DNA of 33,125 nt from Planctomycetota bacterium (GCA_022564665.1 JADFKZ010000012.1:1-33125), one strand, 5' to 3'. Counted from the stretch's first letter, positions 24,899 through 33,125 are shown. The notes: generated from the letters alone by a model not told the origin. Program-made: numbers and translations.

Positions 24899-26518
24899 AT
24901 GCCCGATCACACCCAGGACGCTGACTCTGACGCCCGCTACAACGGTGAGACGGGCTCGATACGGCAGCGGTGCGCCGCCCTGGGAATCCGGTGGCTCGAG
25001 GAGCCCCCCGAAGCGTCTGCGGATGCAGTCGCCCTGATCAGCCCCGAGGTGGCAGTGCGGCTGCGGGTGGTGCCGCTGAGAATCGCCGAGGACCACCTCG
25101 TCGCCGCCATGGTCGAGCCGTTGGACATCTCCGCTGTCGACGAGGTGTCCACCCTTACCGGCTATCCCCTGACCCGGGTCGGCCTCGAGCCCAAGGCTTT
25201 TGCCGACCTTATCCAGACGCACTACGGCATCACCGCGGCGCGGATGGCCGAGCGCCTCGCCGACGAGTCCGGCGAGTCCGGCGCCGACATGGAGCACAAC
25301 CTCGACGCCATCGACGCGGATGACATACACCGGATGGCCGAGCAGCCCAACCTCATCAACCTCGTCAACCTGCTGCTCCTGGAGGCCATCCAGTCGCGGG
25401 CCAGCGACTTGCACATCGAGCCCTTTGAGAACGAGCTGAAGGTCAAATCCCGCATCGACGGCGTGCTGATCGAGCAGTCGCCGCCGCCCAAGCACCTGCA
25501 GCCGGCCCTCATCGGGCGCATCAAGATCATGGCGGGGATGAACATCGCCGAGCGATACGTCCCCCAGGACGGGCACATCACGCTCCGCTTCGAGGGCCGC
25601 AAGGTCGATCTCCGCGTCTCCACCGTCCCCACACTCTACGGCGAGTCGGTCGTCATGCGGATCTTGGACAAGACCGCCCTGCGGCTGGACTTCGAGTCGC
25701 TGGGGATGCGCCAGAGCCTCCGGGAGATGATCGACCGGCTCATTGCAAAGCCCCACGGGCTGGTCCTGGTCACCGGGCCCACCGGCAGCGGCAAGACCAC
25801 GACGCTCTATGCCGCGCTGAGCAAGCTCTACGACCCGCGCAAGAAGATCATCACCATCGAGGATCCGGTGGAGTACGAGCTGCCGGGGATCAACCAGATC
25901 CCCGTCAACCCCAAACGCGGGCTCACCTTCGCCACCGGCCTTCGGCACATCTTGCGGCAGGATCCCGACATCATCTTCGTCGGCGAGATCCGCGACGCCG
26001 AGACCGCAGAGATCGCCATCCGCTCGGCCCTCACCGGCCACCTGATCTTCTCCACGCTGCACACCAATGACGCCGTCAGCTCCATCGGAAGACTCATCGA
26101 CATGGGGGCCGAGCCCTACCTGATGGCCTCGGTCCTGGAAGGAGCGCTCGCCCAGCGGCTGGGCAGGCGGGTGTGCCCCTACTGCGCCGAGCAGGTCCCG
26201 ATGCCCGAGGATGTTCGGCCCCGGCTGTCGGCCGGGGAGCTGGATCTCTTTGACGGCAAGGTCTGGCGGGGCCGCGGGTGCTCGCGGTGCTCTGACAGCG
26301 GCTACTACGGGAGGCTCGGCTTTTTCGAGCTGATCTGGATCAACCCCGCCCTGCGGAAGGCGATCTCCGATAACCGAAGCGCATCGGAGTTGACGGCCCT
26401 GCTGGACGACTCCTTCATGTCAATGCGGGTCGACGGCCTGAAGAAGGCCGCCGAGGGGCTCACCACAATCGAAGAAGTGCTGCGGTCGACGCAAGATACG
26501 GAGGACAGCGTCGTTTGA
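24899..26518 (+). CDS. gspE: Type II secretion ATPase GspE
   Basis: Product of 539 residues, the cytoplasmic hexameric ATPase that drives pseudopilus assembly. A GspE N-terminal domain (about 35-140) is followed by the ATPase: ASDLHIEPF, Walker A GPTGSGKT (293-300), ITIEDPVEYELPG (Asp box), RQDPDIIFVGEIRD (Walker B) and the His box TGHLIFSTLHTND. The zinc motif is C426-x2-C429 and C461-x2-C464. ATG at 24899 is chosen; an in-frame extension to 24728 is made only of repeat R1c. Head gene of gspEFGHIJKL, with gspF 7 bp downstream. PilB of type IV pili is the alternative, but the pseudopilin set favours T2SS. Confidence 0.93.
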   Translation: MPDHTQDADSDARYNGETGSIRQRCAALGIRWLEEPPEASADAVALISPEVAVRLRVVPLRIAEDHLVAAMVEPLDISAVDEVSTLTGYPLTRVGLEPKAFADLIQTHYGITAARMAERLADESGESGADMEHNLDAIDADDIHRMAEQPNLINLVNLLLLEAIQSRASDLHIEPFENELKVKSRIDGVLIEQSPPPKHLQPALIGRIKIMAGMNIAERYVPQDGHITLRFEGRKVDLRVSTVPTLYGESVVMRILDKTALRLDFESLGMRQSLREMIDRLIAKPHGLVLVTGPTGSGKTTTLYAALSKLYDPRKKIITIEDPVEYELPGINQIPVNPKRGLTFATGLRHILRQDPDIIFVGEIRDAETAEIAIRSALTGHLIFSTLHTNDAVSSIGRLIDMGAEPYLMASVLEGALAQRLGRRVCPYCAEQVPMPEDVRPRLSAGELDLFDGKVWRGRGCSRCSDSGYYGRLGFFELIWINPALRKAISDNRSASELTALLDDSFMSMRVDGLKKAAEGLTTIEEVLRSTQDTEDSVV

Positions 26519-26525
26519 CCGGCGT

Positions 26526-27818
26526 ATGCCCTCCTTCCGTTACCAGAGCCTGACCGCCCAGGGTCGTCTTCGCGATGGCATGGTCACCGCGGCGGACCGG
26601 GTGGCGGCCGTCCGGCTGCTCAGCGAGCGGGGTGAAACGCCGACGGCGGTGGTTCTCGTCGCGACCGATAACGCCGCTCTCGCCCCCACCACGCCGGCCG
26701 CGACCACCACGCCGGGGGAGGCCGGCGCGGCGGGAACGCTCCTTGCGGCGCTGCCGCGGCTCCGTCTCTCGCGGCGAAGCCGACCCGCGATCAGCCGGGC
26801 GGAGATGGCAAGCCTGATCCGGCAGCTTGCCACCGCGCTGGAAGCGGGTCTGCCCATCATGCAGGCACTGCGGACAATGCGCCGCCAGAGCGCGGGCCGC
26901 TCGATGTCGGCGATCCTCGACCACTTCATCGAGCGGGTCGAGGCGGGCACCCCGCTCTACCAGGCCGCGGAGGAATATGGCCACCCCTTTGATAACCTGC
27001 TTGTCGGGATGCTTCGCGCCGCCGACGCCTCCGGCAACATGACCGACGTCCTCCATCAGCTCGCCGATCTCCTGGAGCGATCGCTGGATCTGCGGCGCGA
27101 GGTGCTCGGAGCGACCCTCTACCCGCTGATCGTGGCCACCCTGGTCCTGGCCAGCGCCGTCATCTTCATAACCGTTCTCATTCCGCGTCTGATCGCGCCA
27201 CTGGCCGGCGAGATGGTGATGCCGCTTCCCACGCGGATCCTCATGGGCATCGCGGACCTGCTCTCGGCGTACTGGTATTACCTGCTCCTGGGCGCAGCCG
27301 CCGGGTGGGTCTCCTGGCGCATGTGGGTGCGCGTTCCCAGCAACCGGCTCCGTGTCGACACGCTCAAGCTCCGCTGGCCGGTCCTGGGGCGGTTGCTCCG
27401 CGACGTGGCGGTGGCGAGGTTCACACGCACGCTGGGGACGCTGGTGGCGGCGGGCATCCCCATCCTCGACGCACTGCGCATTACCCGCGACACCTTGGGC
27501 AACGCCGCAATGATGCACTCCATCGATGAGGTGCAGACCAAGGTCACCGCCGGAGCGGCCCTGGCCGAGCCGCTGGAGCGATCGGGGCTGTTTCCCCCGC
27601 TGCTGGTACAGGTGGTGAACCTGGGCGAGCGGTCGGGCCGGCTCGAGCAGATGCTCATGCACGCCGCCGGTGCCTTCGATCGCCAGGTCTCCAGCTCGAT
27701 CAAGCTGTTCACGCGCGCCCTGCCACCCGTGCTCATTCTGATCATGGCCGTCCTGGGCGCGTTCGTGCTCTCCGCCATCCTGCTTCCCCTTCTCGAACTT
27801 CAATCGGTGGTCCAATGA
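26526..27818 (+). CDS. gspF: Type II secretion inner-membrane platform protein GspF
   Basis: Product of 430 residues. The polytopic platform protein couples GspE to pseudopilin extraction. It shows the two repeated GspF domains: first from about 95 (FIRQLATALEAGLP-like: LIRQLATALEAGLPIMQAL) and second from about 298 (FTRTLGTLVAAGIPILDAL). Three hydrophobic segments lie near 205-230, 245-268 and at the C-terminus (PPVLILIMAVLGAFVLSAILL). An Ala/Thr/Pro-rich linker (about 50-75) is longer than usual. It lies 7 bp after gspE and overlaps gspG by 4 bp (ATGA). Confidence 0.93.
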   Translation: MPSFRYQSLTAQGRLRDGMVTAADRVAAVRLLSERGETPTAVVLVATDNAALAPTTPAATTTPGEAGAAGTLLAALPRLRLSRRSRPAISRAEMASLIRQLATALEAGLPIMQALRTMRRQSAGRSMSAILDHFIERVEAGTPLYQAAEEYGHPFDNLLVGMLRAADASGNMTDVLHQLADLLERSLDLRREVLGATLYPLIVATLVLASAVIFITVLIPRLIAPLAGEMVMPLPTRILMGIADLLSAYWYYLLLGAAAGWVSWRMWVRVPSNRLRVDTLKLRWPVLGRLLRDVAVARFTRTLGTLVAAGIPILDALRITRDTLGNAAMMHSIDEVQTKVTAGAALAEPLERSGLFPPLLVQVVNLGERSGRLEQMLMHAAGAFDRQVSSSIKLFTRALPPVLILIMAVLGAFVLSAILLPLLELQSVVQ

Positions 27819-28297
27819 ACGCTTCTGCTCACATCAACTGTCAGGACCTCTTCAACGCCGCCGAGCGGCACCAGCGTGCTCATCACCGGCGCCTCCGCCG
27901 GAGACGGCGGGCCTTCACGCTCATCGAGATCATCGTGGTGGTCACGATCATCGCCATCCTGGCGGCGGCGATCGCGCCGCGTCTTCTGGGCCGGCTGCAG
28001 TGGGCCAAGGAAAACAAGGCCGACAGCGAGGTCAAGGCGATCGCGTCGGCAGTCGAGATGTTCATCCTCGACAGCGGCGGAAACCTCTCCGACGATTTCG
28101 ATCTCGCGATCCTGCTCGTGCCCGCCGAAGAGGGTGGCGGGCCCGAGGGTCCCTACTTTAAGAAGTCCAACGATCTTCTTGATCCCTGGGACAGCCCTTA
28201 CATCATCCGGGTCCCGGGCACGGAGAACTACGACTTCGACATCGTCTCGGCCGGCCCCGACGGTAGGGTGGGGACCGACGACGACATCATCAACTAG
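27815..28297 (+). CDS. gspG: Type II secretion major pseudopilin GspG
   Basis: Product of 160 residues. A 33-residue basic leader (RRLRRRRRA) precedes the prepilin cleavage site A33/F34, then FTLIEIIVVV with Glu at +5 (E38). The -1 residue is Ala rather than the usual Gly. The hydrophobic helix is followed by the GspG globular domain with LLDPWDSPYIIRVPG and the C-terminal calcium-binding end SAGPDGRVGTDDDI, typical of major pseudopilins. Overlaps gspF by 4 bp; a 39-bp gap holding repeat R3d separates it from gspH. Confidence 0.93.
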   Translation: MNASAHINCQDLFNAAERHQRAHHRRLRRRRRAFTLIEIIVVVTIIAILAAAIAPRLLGRLQWAKENKADSEVKAIASAVEMFILDSGGNLSDDFDLAILLVPAEEGGGPEGPYFKKSNDLLDPWDSPYIIRVPGTENYDFDIVSAGPDGRVGTDDDIIN

Positions 28298-28302
28298 GAG
28301 TA

Positions 28303-28334
28303 CTCACCGCAGAGGCTAAGTGCGCAGAGAAATG
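28303..28334 (+). repeat. R3d: CACCGCAGAG-type repeat between gspG and gspH
   Basis: CTCACCGCAGAGGC followed by GCGCAGAGAAATG. It fills almost the whole 39-bp gap between gspG and gspH and supplies the bases just before the gspH start (28337). It is the only non-coding insertion among the otherwise overlapping or touching genes of the operon. Confidence 0.5.
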
Positions 28335-28336
28335 AA

Positions 28337-28936
28337 ATGAGAGTTGCGACGCCAAATAGTTCACGAACATCACCCTACGCCTTCACACTGATCGAGCTGG
28401 TCGTGGTGGTTGCGGTGCTGGCAATCCTCTCGGCGATGATCGTGCCCCGTCTCGGCGGCCATGAGAAGCGTCTGATGGCGCTGGCCGTTGCTGAGGTCGC
28501 CGACATGCTGACCATGTACGCCCAACGGGACTCGCTGTCGAACCGCCCGGCGGGCATCTGGCACGACACCGACCGCAACTGGCTCGTGCTCATGACCCTT
28601 GATATCAACGAGGCCGATCCCGACAAGCCCGCCGACTGGTGGCCCGATCCCTTCGTGCGCCCGGTCAAGCTCCCTCCACTGATCGGCGAAAACGGCGTCT
28701 TCGTTCGAGCCGACGGCGAGCCGGTGGATATCCGCATCTGGCCGCTTGCAACCGCGCCCGGCAAGGATCGCCCTGCGTTGGAGATCATGCTTATGGCGGA
28801 TGACGGGGCGACGAGAACCCTCGTCCTGCCGGCCCACGCGCTGGTCCCTTACCTGCTCACCAGCGCGTCCGATCAAACCGGCGTACGAGTCCCCATCGAC
28901 CTCGACGCGGCGGGCCTCCGCCAGGAGGACTGGTGA
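28337..28936 (+). CDS. gspH: Minor pseudopilin GspH-like
   Basis: Product of 199 residues. Short leader then YAFTLIELVVVVAVL with cleavage A15/F16 and Glu at +5 (E20); -1 is again Ala. After the hydrophobic helix comes a beta-rich domain (NWLVLMTLDI, GENGVFVRADGEPVDIRIWPLA) in keeping with GspH. The H assignment rests on position after gspG and this layout. GAGAAA before the start is a weak ribosome site contributed by repeat R3d. The stop overlaps the gspI start (TGATG). Confidence 0.8.
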   Translation: MRVATPNSSRTSPYAFTLIELVVVVAVLAILSAMIVPRLGGHEKRLMALAVAEVADMLTMYAQRDSLSNRPAGIWHDTDRNWLVLMTLDINEADPDKPADWWPDPFVRPVKLPPLIGENGVFVRADGEPVDIRIWPLATAPGKDRPALEIMLMADDGATRTLVLPAHALVPYLLTSASDQTGVRVPIDLDAAGLRQEDW

Positions 28937-29394
28937 TGGCCGCCTCCCGCACTCAACCCAGACGCGGCGTTGCCCTGATGGACGCGATCCTCGGGGGTCT
29001 CATGCTGGCGATCGCGCTTGCGACAATCCTGACGCTGGCGAGCCGGTCAACGGCCATCCAGGCCGAGGGAAGCAAGAAGCTCGTCGCCGCCTGGCTCCTC
29101 GATGAGCTGCTGTCGATGGTGCTCATGGAAGGCCCCATCGACTACTCCAAGATCCACGCGACCCACGGCGGCTTTGACGCTCCTTTTGAGGAGTTCGAGT
29201 TCGATCTCAACATCGACGACATCGGCCTGGGCAAACCCTTTCTCGTCACCGCCACCGTGCGCTGGCGGCACGGCCCCGGTGTCCGCGAGGCGCACGCCAT
29301 GACCTACATCGCCGAGCGCCGGGGCGATCCCTTCCAGCCCCGCGCCCCGCTGGAGCCGATCGACCGCCTCGCGAGGTACTACGGCGATGAATAA
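28936..29394 (+). CDS. gspI: Minor pseudopilin GspI-like
   Basis: Product of 152 residues. Prepilin-type N-terminus RRGVALMDAILGGLMLAIAL, cleavage after G11; the +5 position is Asp (D16) instead of Glu. The rest is short and beta-rich (FEFDLNIDDIGLGKPFLVTATVRW), matching GspI size and order. ATG 28936 is preferred because AGGAGG ends 7 bases before it; GTG 28933 is also in frame. It overlaps gspH by 1 bp and gspJ by 8 bp. GspI normally nucleates the tip complex with GspJ and GspK. Confidence 0.8.
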   Translation: MAASRTQPRRGVALMDAILGGLMLAIALATILTLASRSTAIQAEGSKKLVAAWLLDELLSMVLMEGPIDYSKIHATHGGFDAPFEEFEFDLNIDDIGLGKPFLVTATVRWRHGPGVREAHAMTYIAERRGDPFQPRAPLEPIDRLARYYGDE

Positions 29395-30358
29395 CGAAGC
29401 GACACACCCCGGTCCCAGCCGCGCCCGGCCCCAGCCGCGCCCGGTAGGACGCCATGCGGCGCGAGGACATCGACGCCGAGCCGCTCACAGAAGGGGCTTC
29501 ACGCTCATCGAGCTCGTTGTGGCGGGCCTGATCATCGCGATGCTCTTGGGCGCGGTGACGCTGAGCCTCCATCAGCTCGGCGCGGTCAAGTCGCTCAGCG
29601 CGCGACACCTGACCGCCTGCCTGCGCGCCGATGCGGCGCTGGCGGCGCTGCGGCGCGAGATCGTGTCGGTCCTCCGCGCCGATGACCTGTTCTTCACCCG
29701 GCTCCAGGTCACCGACAGGGCGGGTCCGAGCACGCTGGGGCTGCTCGACCGCGACAGCATCCTGCTCTTCAACACCCGCCTGCGGCCGGTTCGCGAGCTC
29801 GACTTCATAGGCGAAGGGATGGCCTACGAGACGCAGTTCCGCATCGAGGAGGACGAGGCAGGACCGGTCCTTTGGCAGCGCCGCGACCCCGTCCCGGACG
29901 AGTATCCGCTCGGCGGTGGCGTCGCGACGCCGCTGGTGGAGGGAATCATCGCCGTGTCCATCGAGGCCTATGACGGGTTCCAGTGGTTCGAGGAATGGGA
30001 TTCGGACACCGACGGTCTGCCGTGGGCGCTGAAGGTGATGGTCGTGGCCAGCGGGTACCTCCCCGGCACCGACGCCTACGACGCGCCGACCGCCGTCCTG
30101 CGAACGGTGATCGCGATCGATCGTGTACCCCCGTCTGCCGATCAGCTTGCCGACGAGGAGGCCGGAGCGGGCGGCGCCGACTCAGACGCAGGCGGCACCG
30201 CGGGTCCTGGAGGCGGACCAGGCTCCTCCGACGGCGGCACCGCTCCCGGTTTCCCAGGCGGCAGCCAGCCACCGCCAGCCGCGGGCGGCCGGGGCGAGCC
30301 GGCCCCCAAAGTCCCACCAAGGCCCGGCCGGGGCGCGACGCTGCAGCAAGACCGATGA
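29387..30358 (+). CDS. gspJ: Minor pseudopilin GspJ-like with disordered tail
   Basis: Product of 323 residues. Long basic leader (37 residues), then RRGFTLIELVVAGLII with cleavage G37/F38 and Glu at +5 (E42). The central domain includes LLFNTRLRPVRELDFIGEGMAYETQF-type beta structure, in keeping with GspJ. The last ~75 residues are Gly/Pro/Ala/Ser-rich with acidic patches and look disordered, an unusual extension. It overlaps gspI by 8 bp and gspK by 4 bp (ATGA). Confidence 0.8.
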   Translation: MNNEATHPGPSRARPQPRPVGRHAARGHRRRAAHRRGFTLIELVVAGLIIAMLLGAVTLSLHQLGAVKSLSARHLTACLRADAALAALRREIVSVLRADDLFFTRLQVTDRAGPSTLGLLDRDSILLFNTRLRPVRELDFIGEGMAYETQFRIEEDEAGPVLWQRRDPVPDEYPLGGGVATPLVEGIIAVSIEAYDGFQWFEEWDSDTDGLPWALKVMVVASGYLPGTDAYDAPTAVLRTVIAIDRVPPSADQLADEEAGAGGADSDAGGTAGPGGGPGSSDGGTAPGFPGGSQPPPAAGGRGEPAPKVPPRPGRGATLQQDR

Positions 30359-31761
30359 GACCCCACACGATACAACACGCTCGGAAGGGTTCCGTGGTGC
30401 TGGTGGTCATGTGGGCAGTGGGCGTGGCCGCGCTGGTCCTCAGCGCCATACAGCTTCTGGGATACAGGCAGGCGATGCTCGGGCGCGAGCGGCTGGGTCG
30501 GGTGCAGGCACGGTGGGCGGCGCGGGGCGGTGTGGAGTACACGATCGCCGTGATGGCCAGCCACACCGAGACCCCCGTGCCCGATGACGCCAAGGCCATG
30601 ATCCGGGAGATGGCGTACGTCAGCTACAGCCGCTTCGAGGTCGCCGGCCGCTTCATCGCGAGCTACGACATTCAACACCACACCGAGGGTCAGGGCTGGC
30701 AAGGGCCGATGGATGAACACTCCAAGATCAACATCAACGCCGCCGCCAACGACCCCAGGCTGCTGGCCGCCATCCCCGACATGACACCCGATGTTGTCGA
30801 CGCAATTCGAGACTGGGTCGACGCCGACGACGAGGTGCGGACCCTGGGCGCCGAGCGCGACTACTACCAATACCTCACGCCGCCCTATGAGCCCCGCAAT
30901 GGGGCCTTTCGGTCGCTCGGCGAGCTCGAGCTGGTGGCGGGGATCTGGCCCGAGCACCTCCGCGGTGAGGACTGGAACCTCAACAACCGGCTCGACGGCG
31001 CCGAGGACGACGGAGACCGCACCTGGCCACCGGACGAACCCGACCAGGAGCTCGATGCGGCGTGGAGCGGGCTTCTCACCGCCCACTCCGTCCGCGGCGG
31101 GCCTGCGTTGTCGGGGTTGGAGCGACTGTGGCTCCGCACCGCGACCGCCGAGCAGCTCCAGCTTCGCCTGGGCGTGAACGAGCAAGTGGCCCAGGCGCTT
31201 GTCACCTTCGGCAACGACCGCAAAAACCGGCTCGACCAGCTCCTGACCACATCCCTGCGGCAGCCCGAGACCGCAGGTGACAGCGAACAACCCGGTATGA
31301 CCAGGGGGAATTCCCGGCAACAGGGGGCGGCGCGTACCGGCAGCCAGTCCAGCGGACCTATACCTCTCCTGACGCCCGATCAGCTCCGGGCCGTGTTTGC
31401 CGAGACGACGATGGATGATCCGGGGGTCCGGATGCCGGGGAAGCTCAACATAAACACCGTCAGCGAGGATCTCCTCCGCCGGATTCTTGTGGGGAAGGAG
31501 CACCTGGCCGACGAGATCGTCTTTCTCCGGAATCGCCCCAACGGAATCACCAGCATGGTTGACTTGGGCCTGGAGATCCCTGCCCTCCGCGACGATACCG
31601 GAACCCTGGAGTACCTGGCACAGATCATGGACACCTTCAGCACCGTCTACACGATCACCTCCAGGGGCCGATCGGCGGGCGGCGGAATCGAAGCTGAAAT
31701 CATTGCAGTCGTCGATCGTTCTACGTTGCCGGTGAAGATCCTTCAGTACAGAGAGCAATGA
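30355..31761 (+). CDS. gspK: Minor pseudopilin GspK-like
   Basis: Product of 468 residues. Prepilin start ARKGSVVLVVMWAVGVAALV, cleavage after G12, no Glu at +5, as is usual for GspK. The large soluble part carries helix-hairpin-helix-like pieces, including KININAAANDPRLLAAIPDM and GKLNINTVSEDLLRRIL, typical of the GspK SAM-like domains. A Gln/Ser/Gly-rich linker (about 300-332) splits them. GspK caps the pseudopilus tip. ATG 30355 is chosen over an in-frame extension that lies inside gspJ. It overlaps gspJ and gspL by 4 bp (ATGA) each. Confidence 0.87.
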   Translation: MRPHTIQHARKGSVVLVVMWAVGVAALVLSAIQLLGYRQAMLGRERLGRVQARWAARGGVEYTIAVMASHTETPVPDDAKAMIREMAYVSYSRFEVAGRFIASYDIQHHTEGQGWQGPMDEHSKININAAANDPRLLAAIPDMTPDVVDAIRDWVDADDEVRTLGAERDYYQYLTPPYEPRNGAFRSLGELELVAGIWPEHLRGEDWNLNNRLDGAEDDGDRTWPPDEPDQELDAAWSGLLTAHSVRGGPALSGLERLWLRTATAEQLQLRLGVNEQVAQALVTFGNDRKNRLDQLLTTSLRQPETAGDSEQPGMTRGNSRQQGAARTGSQSSGPIPLLTPDQLRAVFAETTMDDPGVRMPGKLNINTVSEDLLRRILVGKEHLADEIVFLRNRPNGITSMVDLGLEIPALRDDTGTLEYLAQIMDTFSTVYTITSRGRSAGGGIEAEIIAVVDRSTLPVKILQYREQ

Positions 31762-33125
31762 CCCGCCTTCAGACCGATCAACCCGACGCCACCAACGTGG
31801 CCGTGCTCCACCGCGCCGCCGGGCGCGTTCGGGGCCTCGTCGCCGCCACCGGCGTCGGCCGCCCCAAGATCACCGCATGGCGGGAATTCGACGCGGCTCA
31901 GACCGACGCCGTCGGCCCGTGGCTCGAGTCCCTCAACGTCTCGCGGGTCATCGGTGTGCTGCCCTCCGTCGCGGTCATCTGCCGCACCTGCACCCTGCCC
32001 GAGGCCGAGCCCCAGCAGCTTGACCAAGCGCTTTCGCTCCAGGCGGAAGCCAACTTCCCCACCGCCTGCGCCCATCGGCTGGCCCACGCGGTCCTGCCCG
32101 CCGCCGCCGGCGAGACGAGCCGCAGCGGCATCATCGTCGCCTGGCCCGAGACCGTTGCTGTCGAGATGCCTCCGATCAGCCAGCCCATCACCTTCACCCC
32201 GGATGTCGTCGCCCTGGCGGCGCTCTTCAACGGGGCGCGTCCCACCGAGGCCTTGCTGTGGCTCGACGCCGGTGATGGGTCGGTCGCGGTGGCGCTGGCA
32301 CACGTAAACGGCGTCGTCCTGAGGGCGGGCCGCTGCAACGCCTCGACCGCGGCGTCGTGGGCCGAGAGCGTGCGCGGCATGCTCGCCGAGACCGCGCTGA
32401 ACGTCGGCCACACCGCGGCCTTCACGGAGTCACTCGCCGGGGACGCGGCCGGCCGGCTGCGTCAGATCGCGCATCCTTCAGGCGCGTTCTTCGGGCCCAC
32501 CGAGACGCTTGTAGCTCTCCAGGCGCGGATCGAGGCGCCCGCCGCCGCGGAGACGGCGTGGTGGCGCGACTACGCCGTCGCCGTCGGCGCGTTGCTTGCA
32601 GCCCAGGGCCCGCTTGCCCCGCTGACCCGGCTCCGCTCCTCCGCCCCTCTCCAGACGCCGTCGCGGCTCGTTGCCATCACCGAGCGGCTCTCAGACGCCA
32701 ACACCACCGTCAAGGTCGTCGCCGCGTGCCTTCTTCTGGCCATGCTCGGGCCGCTGCTTCTCAGCGGGCTGCGGCTGGGCTTGCTCAACCTCAGGCTTCC
32801 CGAGTCCGAGCTACGGCACCAGCTCGCCCAGGCCAGGGACAGCAGGATCCAACTCGCCCTTTACAGCGAGCTGCGGGACCGGGCGTGGCCGATGACCAAG
32901 ATCCTTGCCGACATCACCTGCAACACGCCTGAGGGGATCGATCTCGATGACATCCGAATCCGCCACGACGAACAAGTGTCGGTGATCGGGCGAGCCAAGC
33001 GATCCAAGATCATGTCAGCTCGGGAAGCGGTCGCTCAGATGCATGAAAACCTCAGCCGCTGCCGGGTCTTTTCGGAAATCTCCACGAAGTGGGGCGACTC
33101 CGACAACTACGGCAGCTACGAGTTC
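31758..33125 (+). CDS. gspL: Type II secretion GspL-like protein, PilM-type domain joined to a PilN-type domain (3' partial)
   Basis: 456 codons with no stop before the window edge. Start ATG 31758 overlaps the gspK stop (ATGA). Residues about 1-300 resemble the actin-like cytoplasmic domain of GspL/PilM (for example RVIGVLPSVAVICRTCTLPEAE, EALLWLDAGDGSVAVALAH). A single membrane helix lies at about 318-340 (VVAACLLLAMLGPLLLSG). What follows has a PilN/fimbrial-assembly pattern: LPESELRHQLAQ helix, ILADITCNTPEGIDLDDIRI, SVIGRAKRS, SAREAVAQMHENLSRC. It would link GspE to the inner-membrane platform. Sequence identity to GspL is low by eye, so the call rests on position, topology and the PilN-like end. 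Confidence 0.75.
   Translation, partial: MTRLQTDQPDATNVAVLHRAAGRVRGLVAATGVGRPKITAWREFDAAQTDAVGPWLESLNVSRVIGVLPSVAVICRTCTLPEAEPQQLDQALSLQAEANFPTACAHRLAHAVLPAAAGETSRSGIIVAWPETVAVEMPPISQPITFTPDVVALAALFNGARPTEALLWLDAGDGSVAVALAHVNGVVLRAGRCNASTAASWAESVRGMLAETALNVGHTAAFTESLAGDAAGRLRQIAHPSGAFFGPTETLVALQARIEAPAAAETAWWRDYAVAVGALLAAQGPLAPLTRLRSSAPLQTPSRLVAITERLSDANTTVKVVAACLLLAMLGPLLLSGLRLGLLNLRLPESELRHQLAQARDSRIQLALYSELRDRAWPMTKILADITCNTPEGIDLDDIRIRHDEQVSVIGRAKRSKIMSAREAVAQMHENLSRCRVFSEISTKWGDSDNYGSYEF

Noticed and set aside
29983-30354. N-terminal extension of gspK
   Set aside because: It lies inside gspJ in another frame and would bury the prepilin cleavage site at an impossible depth.
30142-31758. 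538-residue minus-strand frame opposite gspJ/gspK
   Set aside because: Antisense shadow; the plus strand encodes recognisable pseudopilins with coupled starts.

Overview
The window is a GC-rich bacterial chromosome segment with closely packed genes on both strands. It reads like a planctomycete-type genome, probably Phycisphaerae-like. That is inferred from gene content and style: a secreted LxxxQ-type helical protein, a compact type II secretion operon with a PilM/PilN-style GspL, collagen-like and head-repeat surface protein, and many GTG/TTG starts. No rRNA or other taxonomic marker is present, so the assignment is tentative.

Layout. 1-1826 (+): 3' part of a fibre protein (Gly-X-Y collagen-like region, fifteen ~17-residue repeats, S74 self-cleaving chaperone end). 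2190-4469 (-): TIM-barrel isomerase-like protein, cmk and plsC, the last two overlapping. 5030-7571 (+): gcvH and uvrB. 7683-7946 (-): a possible small gene. 8073-9407 (+): purD. 9649-14659 (-): read in transcription order, a UDP-glucuronate decarboxylase, recA, tRNA-Leu(CAG), an LplT-like MFS transporter and a cysteine desulfurase. 14768-16012 (+): a divergent anmK whose stop overlaps that of a convergent lipoprotein gene (16009-17043, -). 17206-19506 (-): metE. 19742-22082 (+): an ABC-2 ATPase/permease pair. 22179-22883 (+): a CoA-transferase A subunit without its B subunit. 23128-24480 (+): a secreted helical protein. 24899 to the right edge (+): type II secretion genes gspE-F-G-H-I-J-K-L, mostly joined by 1-8 bp overlaps, the last cut by the window end.

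The T2SS block is the one clear functional system. GspE powers assembly, GspF and GspL form the inner-membrane platform, GspG is the major pseudopilin, and H/I/J/K are the minor tip pseudopilins. GspC, GspD, GspM and prepilin peptidase are not seen. Most other genes are housekeeping: nucleotide and lipid synthesis, DNA repair, methionine, glycine cleavage, sugar nucleotides and cell-wall recycling.

The least explained signal lies between the genes. Three dispersed repeat families occur: (R1) an ~87 bp two-hairpin element in three places, one of them compound, whose stem sequences differ while pairing is kept; (R2) heptamer GGGTTCG/CCCGAAC arrays with G-quadruplex potential just after the stop codons of four plus-strand genes; (R3) a CACCGCAGAG-type element, one copy of which lies inside the T2SS operon.
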